From the NCBI RefSeq assembly GCF_016313185.1, contig NZ_CP066218.1, positions 4,526,001 through 4,590,000 of the forward strand: a stretch of DNA of 64,000 nucleotides, read 5' to 3'. Position 1 is the first letter of the stretch. Each line of letters opens with the position of its first letter. Both the position numbers and the translations under genes were made by a program. The notes under the pieces were generated by a model that did not search any database, was not told the origin of the DNA, and was given only the letters and a program-made list of their open reading frames with translations. Below are positions 7,482 through 16,298 of this stretch, piece after piece. The stretch comes from Mycolicibacterium baixiangningiae (lineage in GTDB: Bacteria > Actinomycetota > Actinomycetes > Mycobacteriales > Mycobacteriaceae).

Positions 7482-8179
7482 GACGACTCCGTCGATGCGC
7501 ACACCACCAGCTCCCGCACCTCGCACCCGGCAGGCTGGGTGAGCGCGAATATGATTGTCTCCGCGACGTTTTCGGGCTGGTTGAGCTTGGCGTCCGGTGG
7601 CGGCTTGTACTGTTCGTCGCGGTTGTCGAAGAATGCGGTGTGCATACCGCCGGGAATCAACGTGGTCACCCCGACCTGTCCGGCCAGTTCCGCGGCCAGT
7701 GCGCGGCTGAAGCCGACGACGCCGAACTTCGACGCACAGTAGGCGGTCGCATCGCTGACCGCTTTGATGCCCAGCGTGGACGCGCAGGTGACGATTCGGC
7801 CGTGGGTCGCCTTGAGGTACGGCAGCGCCGAGCGCACCACCGCGACGGTGCCGAGCAGGTTGACGTCGATGACGCGCTCCCAGTCCTTGACCGAGACATC
7901 GTCGAGTTTTCCGCACGCATCGATGCCCGCGGCAGTGAACACCCCGTGCAACCGGCCGTCCACGCTCTCGGCCAGTTCACGCACCGCGGAGTCGACCGCA
8001 CCGGTGTCCGCGAGGTCGCACTGCACGAACGCGATGGTTTGACCGAAGTCGGCAGGCAACGGATTGACGTCGATCACCAGAGGTGTGCCCCCATGCTGGA
8101 GTACGGCTCTCACCGTGGCGGCGCCGAGCCCCGATGCGCCGCCGGTGACGAGGATGTTGCCGAGGCCCTGTGAGGTCAT
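7472..8179 (-). CDS. Classical short-chain dehydrogenase/reductase of the glycan island
   Basis: This 235-residue SDR has TGGASGLG (cofactor glycines, ~12-19), VDVNLLG near 107, a catalytic serine in TCASTLG and AYCASKFG (Tyr/Lys). The acidic residue after strand 2 (VIDVNP) suggests NAD(H). It lies 16 bases downstream of the HldE gene and overlaps the GT9 gene, so it belongs to the same transcript. It may oxidise, reduce or epimerise a sugar nucleotide or heptose intermediate, but classical SDRs are too diverse to say; sequence alone does not show it to be HldD, which is an extended SDR. Confidence 0.8.
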   Translation of the reverse strand: MTSQGLGNILVTGGASGLGAATVRAVLQHGGTPLVIDVNPLPADFGQTIAFVQCDLADTGAVDSAVRELAESVDGRLHGVFTAAGIDACGKLDDVSVKDWERVIDVNLLGTVAVVRSALPYLKATHGRIVTCASTLGIKAVSDATAYCASKFGVVGFSRALAAELAGQVGVTTLIPGGMHTAFFDNRDEQYKPPPDAKLNQPENVAETIIFALTQPAGCEVRELVVCASTESSWP

Positions 8180-8195
8180 GAGGGGTCCTTTCGGT

Positions 8196-9602
8196 TCACG
8201 ACCGCGCCGCGTGGGTCAGATTGGCCGCTGCGATCAGGTTGGAAGAGGAATAGCCGGCGACGGTGGGCAGCAGCACCACCTCACCGCCGTGCCTTCGCAC
8301 GACGCCGGCTTCGGGGAGGTCGTTCTCGGTGTAGTCGCCGCCTTTGACCCAGATGTCGGGCCGCAGCCGTTCGAGCGCCTCTTCGGGCGAGGACTCGCCG
8401 AAGATCACGACCGCGTCGACACACGCCAGCGCGGCCAGCACCCGTGCCCGGTCCTCGGCGGCCATCACGGGTCGGCTCGGCCCTTTGAGCGCCCGCACGG
8501 AATCGTCGGAGTTGAGCAGCACCACCAGGGCGTCGCCGAGTTGACGGGCCTGGTGCAGCAGCCGCACGTGACCGGTGTGCAGCAGGTCGAAGCATCCGCC
8601 GGTGGCCACCAGGGTGCCGCCGCGTCTGCGCAACCGGTCCCGTACCTCGGTGACGTCACCGGTGAGCGCACTGGATGCGATTGCACCACGGCGGCTTCCG
8701 CCGACCGTGACAGCACGGGACACCCCGACGGCGCCCCCGGTGGTGACGAACCGGCTCGAAGCTTCGACGGCCGCGGTGACCGCCGCCGAGGCGTTGTCCC
8801 CCGCGCCGAAGGCCTGCGTCGCCGCCACGGCGAACCGGTCACCGGCGCCGCAGGTGTCACGCCGGCCCGTGGACACCCCCGCCACCGCGGGCACCGGGAT
8901 GTGCACGCTGCCGGCCTCGCTGGCCAGCACCGCTCCCCCGGCGCCGAGCGTGACGCACACCGCGTCGGCCCGCCACCGCTGGCGCAGCCGCTCCGCGGAA
9001 TGCGCATCGCTGTCACCGCGTTCGGAGAATCGTTCGGCCTCATCCTGATTCGGGGTGACCAGCCAGCAGCCGGGTGTCGGGGCCGCACCCCGCGGGTGCG
9101 GATCCCACACCACGGGCACACGTTCGGCCACGTCTGTCAGCAGTTGCCGCACACCGGGATGCGTGCAGACGCCACGGCCGTAGTCGGCCACACACACCGC
9201 ACGCGCCTCGTCCAGCACGGCGGCCACCTCGTCGGGCAGTGCACCGCCCGCCGCGGTGCCATCCCCGTGATCGAGGCGCAGCATCGACTGCCCGGCGGCC
9301 CGGATCCTGGTCTTGCACACCGTGTCACCTGCGAGCGGCAACGCGACCACCCGCACCCCGGCCTCCTCGAGCAGCGCGGCCAGGGCCCGCCCGTCGGGGT
9401 CGTCGGCCAGTGCGGTGACCAGCACGACGTCCCGGTCGACGCGCGCGGCCAGCACGGCGGCCAGTCCGGCGCCGCCGGGGCGGTGCCAGACCCGTTCCGC
9501 GTCGACGACGGGCACCGGCGCCTCGGGGCTCAGCCGGGTGGCACTGCCCTCGATGTCGACGTCGAGCATCGAGTCCCCGATGATGACGAGGGGTTCACCC
9601 AT
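8196..9602 (-). CDS. hldE: Bifunctional heptose-7-phosphate kinase / heptose-1-phosphate adenylyltransferase
   Basis: This 468-residue protein matches HldE (E. coli 477). The N-terminal PfkB/ribokinase domain (~1-310) shows SPEAPVPVV, a GG substrate loop and DTCGAGD with the catalytic Asp. The C-terminal nucleotidyltransferase domain (~330-468) has GGCFDLLHTGHVRLL with the HxGH motif and VKGGDYTENDLPEA. It phosphorylates D-glycero-D-manno-heptose 7-phosphate at C1 and, after GmhB removes the 7-phosphate, makes ADP-heptose. ATG 9602 overlaps the gmhA stop by eight bases. Presence of both domains argues for the ADP route rather than GDP-heptose. Confidence 0.92.
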   Translation of the reverse strand: MGEPLVIIGDSMLDVDIEGSATRLSPEAPVPVVDAERVWHRPGGAGLAAVLAARVDRDVVLVTALADDPDGRALAALLEEAGVRVVALPLAGDTVCKTRIRAAGQSMLRLDHGDGTAAGGALPDEVAAVLDEARAVCVADYGRGVCTHPGVRQLLTDVAERVPVVWDPHPRGAAPTPGCWLVTPNQDEAERFSERGDSDAHSAERLRQRWRADAVCVTLGAGGAVLASEAGSVHIPVPAVAGVSTGRRDTCGAGDRFAVAATQAFGAGDNASAAVTAAVEASSRFVTTGGAVGVSRAVTVGGSRRGAIASSALTGDVTEVRDRLRRRGGTLVATGGCFDLLHTGHVRLLHQARQLGDALVVLLNSDDSVRALKGPSRPVMAAEDRARVLAALACVDAVVIFGESSPEEALERLRPDIWVKGGDYTENDLPEAGVVRRHGGEVVLLPTVAGYSSSNLIAAANLTHAARS

Positions 9603-10161
9603 GGGATGCTCCCACCGCGTCGTCGACCGCCATGCACAGCCCGTGCACCAGCAGCAGGTGGATCTCCTGCACGGTCGCGCCGCTGGGGGCGTCGACACAA
9701 ATCGCGTCGTCGCACATCGCGGCCAGGGGGTTGGGCGCTGGACCGGTCAGGGCCCAGCACGTCAGCCCCATCTCGTGGCCGGCCTTCACCGCGGCCAGCA
9801 CGTTGGGACTGGTGCCGCTGGTCGACAGGGTGACCAGCACGTCACCGAACCGGCCGTGCGCGCGCACACCTCTGGAGAAGACCTCTTCGACGCCGTAGTC
9901 GTTGGCGATCGCGGTGAGCGCCGAGGTGTCGGCATGTAACGAGATGGCGGACAACGGCATTCGTTCCCCCATGAAGCGCCCGACCAGTTCGGCGGTCAGG
10001 TGCTGCGCCTCTGCTGCACTGCCCCCGTTGCCGCAGGCCAGCAATCGGCCGCCGGACATCAGCACCTCGGCGAGGTGCCTGCCCCAGGAGTTCACCCTCG
10101 GCGTCTCGACGCCGATGCGGGTCAACGCCTCGGCGAGTGCGGAAATATGCGTCTCGATCAT
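9595..10161 (-). CDS. gmhA: Sedoheptulose-7-phosphate isomerase
   Basis: This 188-residue SIS-domain isomerase converts sedoheptulose 7-phosphate into D-glycero-D-manno-heptose 7-phosphate, the first step of nucleotide-heptose synthesis. ACGNGGSAAEAQHLTAELVG (~43-62) contains the phosphate loop and catalytic His/Glu; STSGTSPNVLAA binds the substrate; QEIHLLLVHGLC carries the C-terminal His. The length equals typical GmhA (about 190). It overlaps neighbours on both sides (four and eight bases), which fits tight co-translation with HldE. Confidence 0.93.
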   Translation of the reverse strand: MIETHISALAEALTRIGVETPRVNSWGRHLAEVLMSGGRLLACGNGGSAAEAQHLTAELVGRFMGERMPLSAISLHADTSALTAIANDYGVEEVFSRGVRAHGRFGDVLVTLSTSGTSPNVLAAVKAGHEMGLTCWALTGPAPNPLAAMCDDAICVDAPSGATVQEIHLLLVHGLCMAVDDAVGASHG

Positions 10162-11177
10162 GGTTCTCCTCCCAATCGATCGACCGCGGCGAGCAGGTCG
10201 GCGTCGGTGATGCCGTCCAGACAGGGATGGCCGGGGACCGGGCAGGTGCGGGCGCGGGTGAGCCGGCAGGGCGCGTCCTGGTCACCGAGCCGGATGACGT
10301 TGCGGCCGTAAGGGCTCCACTGCGACGCGGGCACCACCGGTGCGAAAAGCGAGACCACTGGCACGCCGACGGCCGCGGCCAGGTGGGCGGGGCCGGTGTT
10401 GGGCACCACCACCACCCGGGCCGCGGCGTACAGCGCGGCCAGCGTGCGCAGGGTGGTGCGGCCACCGAGGTCGACAGCGACATCCCCTGCGACGTGCCGG
10501 GTGAGGTCCTTCTCGGCCGCCTCGCCGGTGACGACGACCCGGTGGCCCGCGGCGGTGAGCGCGGCGACCATGTCGGCGCTGCGCCGCGCGCTCGGTCTGC
10601 GGGCGAGCACCGCCGCCCCCGGGTGGAACACGACATACGGTCCGGCCGCCGTGATCTCGGCCAACTCTCCAATCAGGGGTGCGGGCGGACGCACCCGCAG
10701 CGCGCCGTCGTCCCCGCCGGGCAGCGCGCAGCCGCCCGCCTCGGCCAGCGACAACGCTCGTTGCGGTTCCGGGATCCCGGGCTCGACGTGGTGGCGCAGG
10801 TCGAGCAGGGTGCCGGGATAGTCCTCGCTGATCGCGCCCACCCACGGCACCGACGCCATCCGCAGGATCAGCGCCAGGGGCAGCGGAGACTGGTGGAAGG
10901 ACGTGAAGATGAAGGCGCGGTCCGGCCGGATGTCGCGCAATTGCTTGATCAACGATTCGACATGGCCCGCGGTCAGCTCCGGGGAGTCGAAATCGACCCA
11001 GGGCGCCTGCCATTCGACGATCTCGCCGACACCGGGCAGCAGGTCGGCGGCCGCCCGGCCCCGCGGTCCGGCCAGGAACGTCACCGAATCGTGGTGCGCG
11101 GCGATCGCGCGCACCGCAGGTCCGGCGATCAACACGTCACCGGCACTGTCCAGCCTCGCGACCACCGCGCGGGTCAC
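10158..11177 (-). CDS. Second GT9 heptosyltransferase-like glycosyltransferase
   Basis: This 339-residue GT9 enzyme begins VARLDSAGDVLIAGPAVRAI, the family acceptor-side signature with the catalytic Asp. The C-terminal donor half has YVVFHPGAAV, VVVTGEAAEKDL and VVVPNTGPAHLAAAVGVPVV. It probably transfers an ADP-activated heptose made by the adjacent enzymes. GTG 11177 overlaps the fusion gene stop by four bases (GTGA). It is only distantly like the GT9 at 6498, so the two may add different residues. Confidence 0.88.
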   Translation of the reverse strand: MTRAVVARLDSAGDVLIAGPAVRAIAAHHDSVTFLAGPRGRAAADLLPGVGEIVEWQAPWVDFDSPELTAGHVESLIKQLRDIRPDRAFIFTSFHQSPLPLALILRMASVPWVGAISEDYPGTLLDLRHHVEPGIPEPQRALSLAEAGGCALPGGDDGALRVRPPAPLIGELAEITAAGPYVVFHPGAAVLARRPSARRSADMVAALTAAGHRVVVTGEAAEKDLTRHVAGDVAVDLGGRTTLRTLAALYAAARVVVVPNTGPAHLAAAVGVPVVSLFAPVVPASQWSPYGRNVIRLGDQDAPCRLTRARTCPVPGHPCLDGITDADLLAAVDRLGGEP

Positions 11178-12679
11178 GTGCAGTCCCTGAGGATCATCTC
11201 GACCGCCTCCACCAGCGTCGCGGCCACCCGCGCCCTGCTGTGGGCCTCCGAGATCTCTTGGGGCAGTGTGCGTTCGGTGGGTACGAGCACCGCATCGGCG
11301 CGCGCCGCCAGTGCGGCGTTCACGTCACCCCCGGTGTCGCCGATCATCACGCACCGCGCTGGGTGCACACCGAGCGCGTCCGCGGCGGCCCGCACCATTG
11401 CGGGCGCCGGCTTGCGGCACGCGCAGCCGTCGTCGTTGTCGTGGACGCAGACCTGCCAGGAGTCGAACGGCCCGAGTTCGGCGTCGACACGGGCGTTCAC
11501 CGCCGCGAGCTGGCCGTCGGTGATCAGCCCCTTCGCGACCCCGGACTGGTTGGTGACCACGGCCAGCAGCAGTCCGCGCTCGCGCAGCCTGCCCAGGGCG
11601 CCCTTCGCCCCTGGCATCGGTCTCACACCGGCGGGGTCGTTGAGGTACGGCCCGTCCTCGATGATGGTGTCGTCGCGGTCGAGCAGGACGGCCAGCGGCG
11701 GATCGCGCCGGGCCCCGCGGCACGCCGATTCGCCGCGCACCCGGTGGTACACCGCGACGGGAGGAATCAGGGCGCTGGTGAGGAGCATGCGTCCCGCCTC
11801 GAACACCGTGTGGGGACCCGCGAGGAATCTTCGCGCGGCGAATTCCAGAGTCAACGCCGCCCACGCGGCGCCCGCTCCCGCGGCAGTGCGCCGGTGCCTT
11901 CTGAGCGCGGCGAGTGTGGCGGTGGCCGCGGCGGCGGTCGTCGCGGCGTGGGCGGGGAGCCTGCCCCGGCCCTCGCCGATCAGAGAGCGCCAGCGCCTGC
12001 CATGTTTGCGGCGCATCAGCGCGTTGTCGCGGTTGCCGATCTGCGCGCGCACGCTGCTCATCAGCGACGCCCGGGCCACCGGGTGGGTGGACCTCCTCGC
12101 ACCCTGGAGGATCATGTTGTCCTGCAGGGTGATTCGCAGCGCGAGGTCGGAGTCCTCCCGGTAGGCCCGGGGGAACCTCTCGTCGAAGCCGCCGACCGCG
12201 ATCAGGACGTCACGCCGGTAGGCCATGTCCGCGGTGATCCACCGCGCATCGGCGAGGCGCCGGGTGCGCTTCTCGTCGTCGGTCGCGCGCCGCCCCTCGA
12301 CCGTGGGCACCTCGATGACCGCCTGAGTGCCCGCCGCACCCGCCGTGTCGGCGCCCCGCAGATCGGCGGCCAGTGCGTTCAGCCAACCGGGTCCGGGCAC
12401 GACGTCGTCGTCGACGAAGCACACCCACCGGGTGTTCGTGGCGCGCCACCCGGTGTTGCGCGCCGCCGCCGGGCCGCGGCCACCGCTGCGCAGCACGGTG
12501 ACCGGAAGGCCCGTGTCCGCCCGCAACGCAGGCACGTCGCCCCGGCGGTCGTCGACGACGACCACACATTCCGGCGCGGGACCGTGCTCGGTATCGAGTG
12601 CGGCCAGCAGCCGGAACAGCGACTCCCGGCCGATGGTCGGGACGACGATCGAGAACGATGCGGTGTACGTGTCCGTCAC
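11174..12679 (-). CDS. GT2 glycosyltransferase fused to GmhB-like heptose-bisphosphate phosphatase
   Basis: This 501-residue two-domain protein joins a GT-A (GT2) glycosyltransferase (~1-210: SIVVPTIGRESL, VCFVDDDVVPGPGW with DxD, YREDSDLALRI), a linker of ~100 residues with alanine-rich helices, and a HAD phosphatase (~335-480). The HAD part has VLLDRDDTI (motif I), VVTNQSGVAKG (motif II) and CVHDNDDGCACRKP, whose Cys-x-His and Cys-x-Cys match the GmhB zinc site. GmhB removes the 7-phosphate of heptose 1,7-bisphosphate, the step missing as a separate gene here. Motif I has Asp where DGT is normal. GTG 12679 overlaps the carbamoyltransferase stop (GTGA). Fusion is unusual. Confidence 0.88.
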   Translation of the reverse strand: MTDTYTASFSIVVPTIGRESLFRLLAALDTEHGPAPECVVVVDDRRGDVPALRADTGLPVTVLRSGGRGPAAARNTGWRATNTRWVCFVDDDVVPGPGWLNALAADLRGADTAGAAGTQAVIEVPTVEGRRATDDEKRTRRLADARWITADMAYRRDVLIAVGGFDERFPRAYREDSDLALRITLQDNMILQGARRSTHPVARASLMSSVRAQIGNRDNALMRRKHGRRWRSLIGEGRGRLPAHAATTAAAATATLAALRRHRRTAAGAGAAWAALTLEFAARRFLAGPHTVFEAGRMLLTSALIPPVAVYHRVRGESACRGARRDPPLAVLLDRDDTIIEDGPYLNDPAGVRPMPGAKGALGRLRERGLLLAVVTNQSGVAKGLITDGQLAAVNARVDAELGPFDSWQVCVHDNDDGCACRKPAPAMVRAAADALGVHPARCVMIGDTGGDVNAALAARADAVLVPTERTLPQEISEAHSRARVAATLVEAVEMILRDCT

Positions 12680-14331
12680 ACGGGCCTCCGCACCAGGAAC
12701 GGCCCGATCGCCAGCACATCGATGGGGCTGCTGCCGAAGCATTCGAGGGCGTCACGGGGGCTGTCGACCATCGGGCGGCCCGCGGTGTTGAAGCTGGTGT
12801 TGACGACGACCGGCACACCTGTGCGTGCGGCAAACCGGGCGATGGTGGCGTGCAGCAGCGGTTGGCTGTCGTCCACGGTCTGGATGCGCGCGGTGTTGTC
12901 GACATGGGTGACCGCCGGGATGCGTGAGCGCCACTGCTCGGCCACCTCGTGCACGAACAGCATGTAGCGGCTGGGAAGCGGCCCGCCCGAGAAGATCTCG
13001 GCCGCCCGCTCGGCGAGCACCATCGGCGCCACCGGCCGGAACTGTTCGCGGCCCTTGACGGTGTTGAGCCGCTCCAGGTTCTCGATGCGGCGGGGATCAG
13101 CGAGCAGCGACCGGTTACCCAGGGCGCGCGGACCGAACTCCGCCCGCCCCTGGAACCAGCCGATGAGCTTGTCGTCGGCCAACGCATCGCCGACCGCGGT
13201 GGCGACGTCGTCAGGGCGTTCGAACGGCACGGCCGCCTCGCGCAGCGTGGCCTCGATCTCGCCGTCGGAGAAGCCGCGGCCCAGTGCGGCGGACGGCATC
13301 GGGCTGATCGGTTCGCCCGCCTCCCCGGCCAGGGAGAGCGCGGCCCCCAGCGCCGTCCCCGAATCGCCCGCGGCCGGTTGCACCCACACGTCGTCGAAGC
13401 CGCCGCGCGCGAAGATCTTCGAGTTGGCGACGCAGTTGAGCGCCACTCCCCCCGCCAGGCACAGGCTCTCGGAGTCGGTGCGCCCACGCAGCCAGCCCAC
13501 CAGATCGAGCAGCACGTCCTCGACGGCGCGCTGCACGCTCGACGCCAGGTCCGCGTGGTCGGGTTCGGGGCGGTCCAGCGCGTGGCCGCTACCCGCGCCG
13601 GCCTTGCGTTTCGGAGCGAAGGACTCCCAGTCGACCGGTTCGGTGCGGAATCCGCCGTCACCGGTGGAGTACACCGATTCCCGCAGCCGGTCGGCGAATC
13701 GCGGTGCGCCGTAGGACGCCATCGCCATCACCTTGTATTCGTCGCTGGAGCGGACGAATCCGAGGTGTTCGGTGAGTTCCTCGTAGAAAAGCCCCAGTGA
13801 ATGCGGAAGTGATTGGGTGGCAAGCACATCGAGCTTCTGGTCCCGGTAGGCGCCGGCGAGCATCGAGGCGCGCTCGCCGCGGCCGTCGACGACCAGCACC
13901 GCGCAGTCCGGGTGCGGCGAGGCCAGCGCGGCCGAGGCCGCGTGCGCGACGTGGTGGCGGACGTGGCGGACGATGCTGGGGTCCAGCCCGGGCAGCGCCG
14001 ACTGCAGGAACCGGGGTGCCCGTTCGGCGTAGAGCGTGCGCAGGTACTCCCAGTCGCGGTCGAGTCCCGCCATGCCCGCGGTGGTTTCGTCCATCAGTGC
14101 CGGGTCGTAGGAGTAGCCGACGGCGTCCAGGTCTGCCGGGTCGAGGCCGGCGTGGGCCAGACACCAGCGGGCGGCCTGCACCGGCATCTCCCAGGTGGAG
14201 AACGGCACCGCCTGCTTGCCGTGCTTGCGGCGGGAGAACCGTTCCTCCTCGGCGGCCGCCACGATCCGACCGTCCACGACGAGGGCCGCGGCCGGATCGT
14301 GGAACACCGCGTTGATGCCGAGAATTCGCAT
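12676..14331 (-). CDS. O-carbamoyltransferase (NodU/CmcH/TobZ family)
   Basis: This 551-residue protein has the two-domain carbamoyltransferase build. The N-terminal ASKHA/Kae1-like domain (~1-350) includes NAVFHDPAAALV, AAAEEERFSRRKHGK and the metal-binding RHVRHHVAHAASA. The YrdC-like C-terminal domain (~370-551) includes GWFQGRAEFGPRALGNRSLL and VVNTSFNTAG. These enzymes use carbamoyl phosphate and ATP to carbamoylate a sugar hydroxyl; P. aeruginosa carbamoylates core heptose with a relative. ATG 14331 has AGGGG eight bases upstream and starts 11 bases after the upstream gene. Position within the heptose operon suggests the carbamoyl acceptor is a heptose or attached sugar. Confidence 0.92.
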   Translation of the reverse strand: MRILGINAVFHDPAAALVVDGRIVAAAEEERFSRRKHGKQAVPFSTWEMPVQAARWCLAHAGLDPADLDAVGYSYDPALMDETTAGMAGLDRDWEYLRTLYAERAPRFLQSALPGLDPSIVRHVRHHVAHAASAALASPHPDCAVLVVDGRGERASMLAGAYRDQKLDVLATQSLPHSLGLFYEELTEHLGFVRSSDEYKVMAMASYGAPRFADRLRESVYSTGDGGFRTEPVDWESFAPKRKAGAGSGHALDRPEPDHADLASSVQRAVEDVLLDLVGWLRGRTDSESLCLAGGVALNCVANSKIFARGGFDDVWVQPAAGDSGTALGAALSLAGEAGEPISPMPSAALGRGFSDGEIEATLREAAVPFERPDDVATAVGDALADDKLIGWFQGRAEFGPRALGNRSLLADPRRIENLERLNTVKGREQFRPVAPMVLAERAAEIFSGGPLPSRYMLFVHEVAEQWRSRIPAVTHVDNTARIQTVDDSQPLLHATIARFAARTGVPVVVNTSFNTAGRPMVDSPRDALECFGSSPIDVLAIGPFLVRRPV

Positions 14332-14342
14332 CCGTCGTTCCC

Positions 14343-15338
14343 CTAACTTGCTGAGTTTGCGTGCGCTGCTGCGTATTCCGAGATGTGATCCACCGAGCGG
14401 AACCACTCGACGGTCCGTGCCAGCCCGTCCCGGTAGGGCATCCGCGGTTGCCAGCCGAGTTGTTCGCCGGCCACCGCGATGTCCGGGCAGCGCCGCTGGG
14501 GGTCGTCCTCGACGGCAGGCAGGAACTCGATGGCCGACTCCGCGCCCGCGAGTTCGCGGATGAGTTCGGCTACGTGCTGCACCGTCACCTCGTGCGGGTT
14601 GCCGATGTTGACCGGACCCGGGTACGCCGAGCGGGCCAGTGCCATCAGTCCTTCGACGGTGTCGTCGACGAAGCACAGCGACCGGGTCTGCAGACCCGAC
14701 CCGGTAACGGTGATCGGTTCGCCCGCAAGCGCCTGGCGGATGAACGTCGGCACCATACGGCCGTCGTGGGAGCGCATCCGCGGCCCGTAGGTGTTGAAGA
14801 TCCGTGCCACCCCGACGTCGGTGCCGCGCTCGCGACGGTGGGCGAACGTCAGTGCCTCGGCGTAACGCTTGGCCTCGTCGTACACACTGCGGGGGCCGGT
14901 CGGATTGACGTTGCCCCAGTAGGTTTCGGTCTGCGGATGCTCGAGTGGATCACCGTAGACCTCGCTGGTCGACGCCAGCACCAACCGCGCGCCGTGACTT
15001 TCGGCGACCGCCAGCGCGTTGGCGGTGCCCATCGCGCCGGTGTGCAGGGTGTGCAGCGGCAGTCGTAGGTAGTCCACGGGCGAGGCGGGTGAGGCGAGGT
15101 GGAACACCACGTCCACGTGTTCGGCCAGCGCCGGTCCGGTCAGCGGTTCGGTGATGTCCTGGTGCACGAACCGGTAGCCCGGATGGTCACGGAGCAGGTT
15201 CTCCGCGTCGGGTGCGCTGGTCGACAGGTCGTCGGCACAGATGACCTCCACCCCGGTGGCCAGCAGCCGTTCGCACAGGTGGCCGCCGACGAATCCGCAA
15301 CCACCGAGCACCACAGCCCGGCCCGAGTCATGCAGCAC
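14343..15338 (-). CDS. NAD-dependent sugar-nucleotide decarboxylase/epimerase, UDP-xylose-synthase-like
   Basis: This 331-residue extended SDR has VVLGGCGFVGGHLCERLL (NAD glycines), HLASPASPVDYLRLP, STSEVYGDP and NPTGPRSVYDEAKRYAE (catalytic Tyr/Lys). This set is closest to UDP-glucuronate decarboxylases, which make UDP-xylose. GTG 15338 is preferred: GGGGG lies nine bases upstream, and an ATG at 15410 would share its bases with the strongly supported start of the divergent GT2 gene. If the ATG is right the protein is 355 residues with a disordered tail. It is the first gene of the leftward island operon. Confidence 0.82.
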   Translation of the reverse strand: MLHDSGRAVVLGGCGFVGGHLCERLLATGVEVICADDLSTSAPDAENLLRDHPGYRFVHQDITEPLTGPALAEHVDVVFHLASPASPVDYLRLPLHTLHTGAMGTANALAVAESHGARLVLASTSEVYGDPLEHPQTETYWGNVNPTGPRSVYDEAKRYAEALTFAHRRERGTDVGVARIFNTYGPRMRSHDGRMVPTFIRQALAGEPITVTGSGLQTRSLCFVDDTVEGLMALARSAYPGPVNIGNPHEVTVQHVAELIRELAGAESAIEFLPAVEDDPQRRCPDIAVAGEQLGWQPRMPYRDGLARTVEWFRSVDHISEYAAAHANSAS

Positions 15339-15408
15339 GGCGCCGAACCCCCGAAGTGGTGGGGAAAGCGCCGTTTGCCGTGTGGCCGGCGGGGGAAGGA
15401 CAGCGACC

Positions 15409-16293
15409 ATGGCCCAACGGAACCCGCCGCGAACCACGTTCGTGATCGCCAGCCGGGACCGGGCGGGCGAACTGGCGTCCGTCGTGACCCGCCTGCTCGA
15501 CACCACCGAGTGCCCGGTCGTCGTGGTGGACAACGACTCTCGCGACGATTCGGTGGCCACCGTCAAACGCGTGGCGTCCCGCGCGGCGGGCCGGGTGCAC
15601 CTCGTCGAACTGGACAGCAACCGCGGGGCGGTGGGCCGCAACGCCGGCGTCGCGGCCAGCGCCACCCCGTACGTGGCGTTCTGCGACGACGACTCCTGGT
15701 GGCAGCCCGACGCTCCGGCGATTGCCGAGCAGACCTTCGACGCCCACCCCGGGGTGGGCCTGCTCGCCGCCCGCACCATCGTGCTGCCCCGCGACCGGGA
15801 GGACGACTTCAGCAGAATGCTGGCCGACAGCCCGCTGGGACATCCGCCGCATCTGCCCGGCCCGGCGATCCTGGGTTTCATGTCGTGCGCGGCGATGGTG
15901 CGCAGGGCCGCGTTCGAACAGGCCGGCGGATTCTCCGGCATCCTGCATTTCCGCGGCGAGGAGATGCTGCTCGCCGTGGACATGACCACACTCGGCTGGG
16001 ACCTGTGCTACTGCCCGGCCCTGGTGGCGATGCACCAGCCGTCGCAGGTGCGCGCCACCACCGCCGCACAGGCCGCCCGCGTGATGCGCAACGACGTTCT
16101 GACCACCTGGCTGCGCCGCCCCGCCGGACAGTGCCTGCGGGCCACCGGCACACTGCTCACCGCGACGCTGCGCGACACCGAACACGCGCGGGCCGCGGGC
16201 GAGGCCGTCGCGCGCCTGCCCGCCGTGCTGCGCGGGCGCAGGCGCCTGCCGGACCGGGTCGAGCGGGCGCTCGAGCTGCTGGAGTCCGGGTGA
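15409..16293 (+). CDS. GT2 family glycosyltransferase
   Basis: This 294-residue GT-A glycosyltransferase shows TTFVIASRDRAGEL, VVVDNDSRDDS (nucleotide-binding Asp), NRGAVGRNAGV, AFCDDDSWW (DxD metal site) and FRGEEMLLAVDM (catalytic ED-like acid). AAGGA lies eight bases before ATG 15409, making this start firm. It is the only rightward gene in the island; its ATG overlaps the alternative ATG of the leftward UXS-like gene at a shared CCATGG. Donor and acceptor are unknown; no membrane helices are evident. Confidence 0.85.
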   Translation: MAQRNPPRTTFVIASRDRAGELASVVTRLLDTTECPVVVVDNDSRDDSVATVKRVASRAAGRVHLVELDSNRGAVGRNAGVAASATPYVAFCDDDSWWQPDAPAIAEQTFDAHPGVGLLAARTIVLPRDREDDFSRMLADSPLGHPPHLPGPAILGFMSCAAMVRRAAFEQAGGFSGILHFRGEEMLLAVDMTTLGWDLCYCPALVAMHQPSQVRATTAAQAARVMRNDVLTTWLRRPAGQCLRATGTLLTATLRDTEHARAAGEAVARLPAVLRGRRRLPDRVERALELLESG

Positions 16294-16298
16294 GGCGC

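Noticed and set aside
11240-12967. 575-residue antisense frame over the GT2-GmhB fusion
   Set aside because: Shadow frame; the opposite strand carries all conserved glycosyltransferase and HAD motifs.
14343-15338. UXS-like enzyme as the missing HldD heptose epimerase
   Set aside because: Its NVNPTGPRSVYDEAK-type motif is characteristic of UDP-glucuronate decarboxylases, not HldD.
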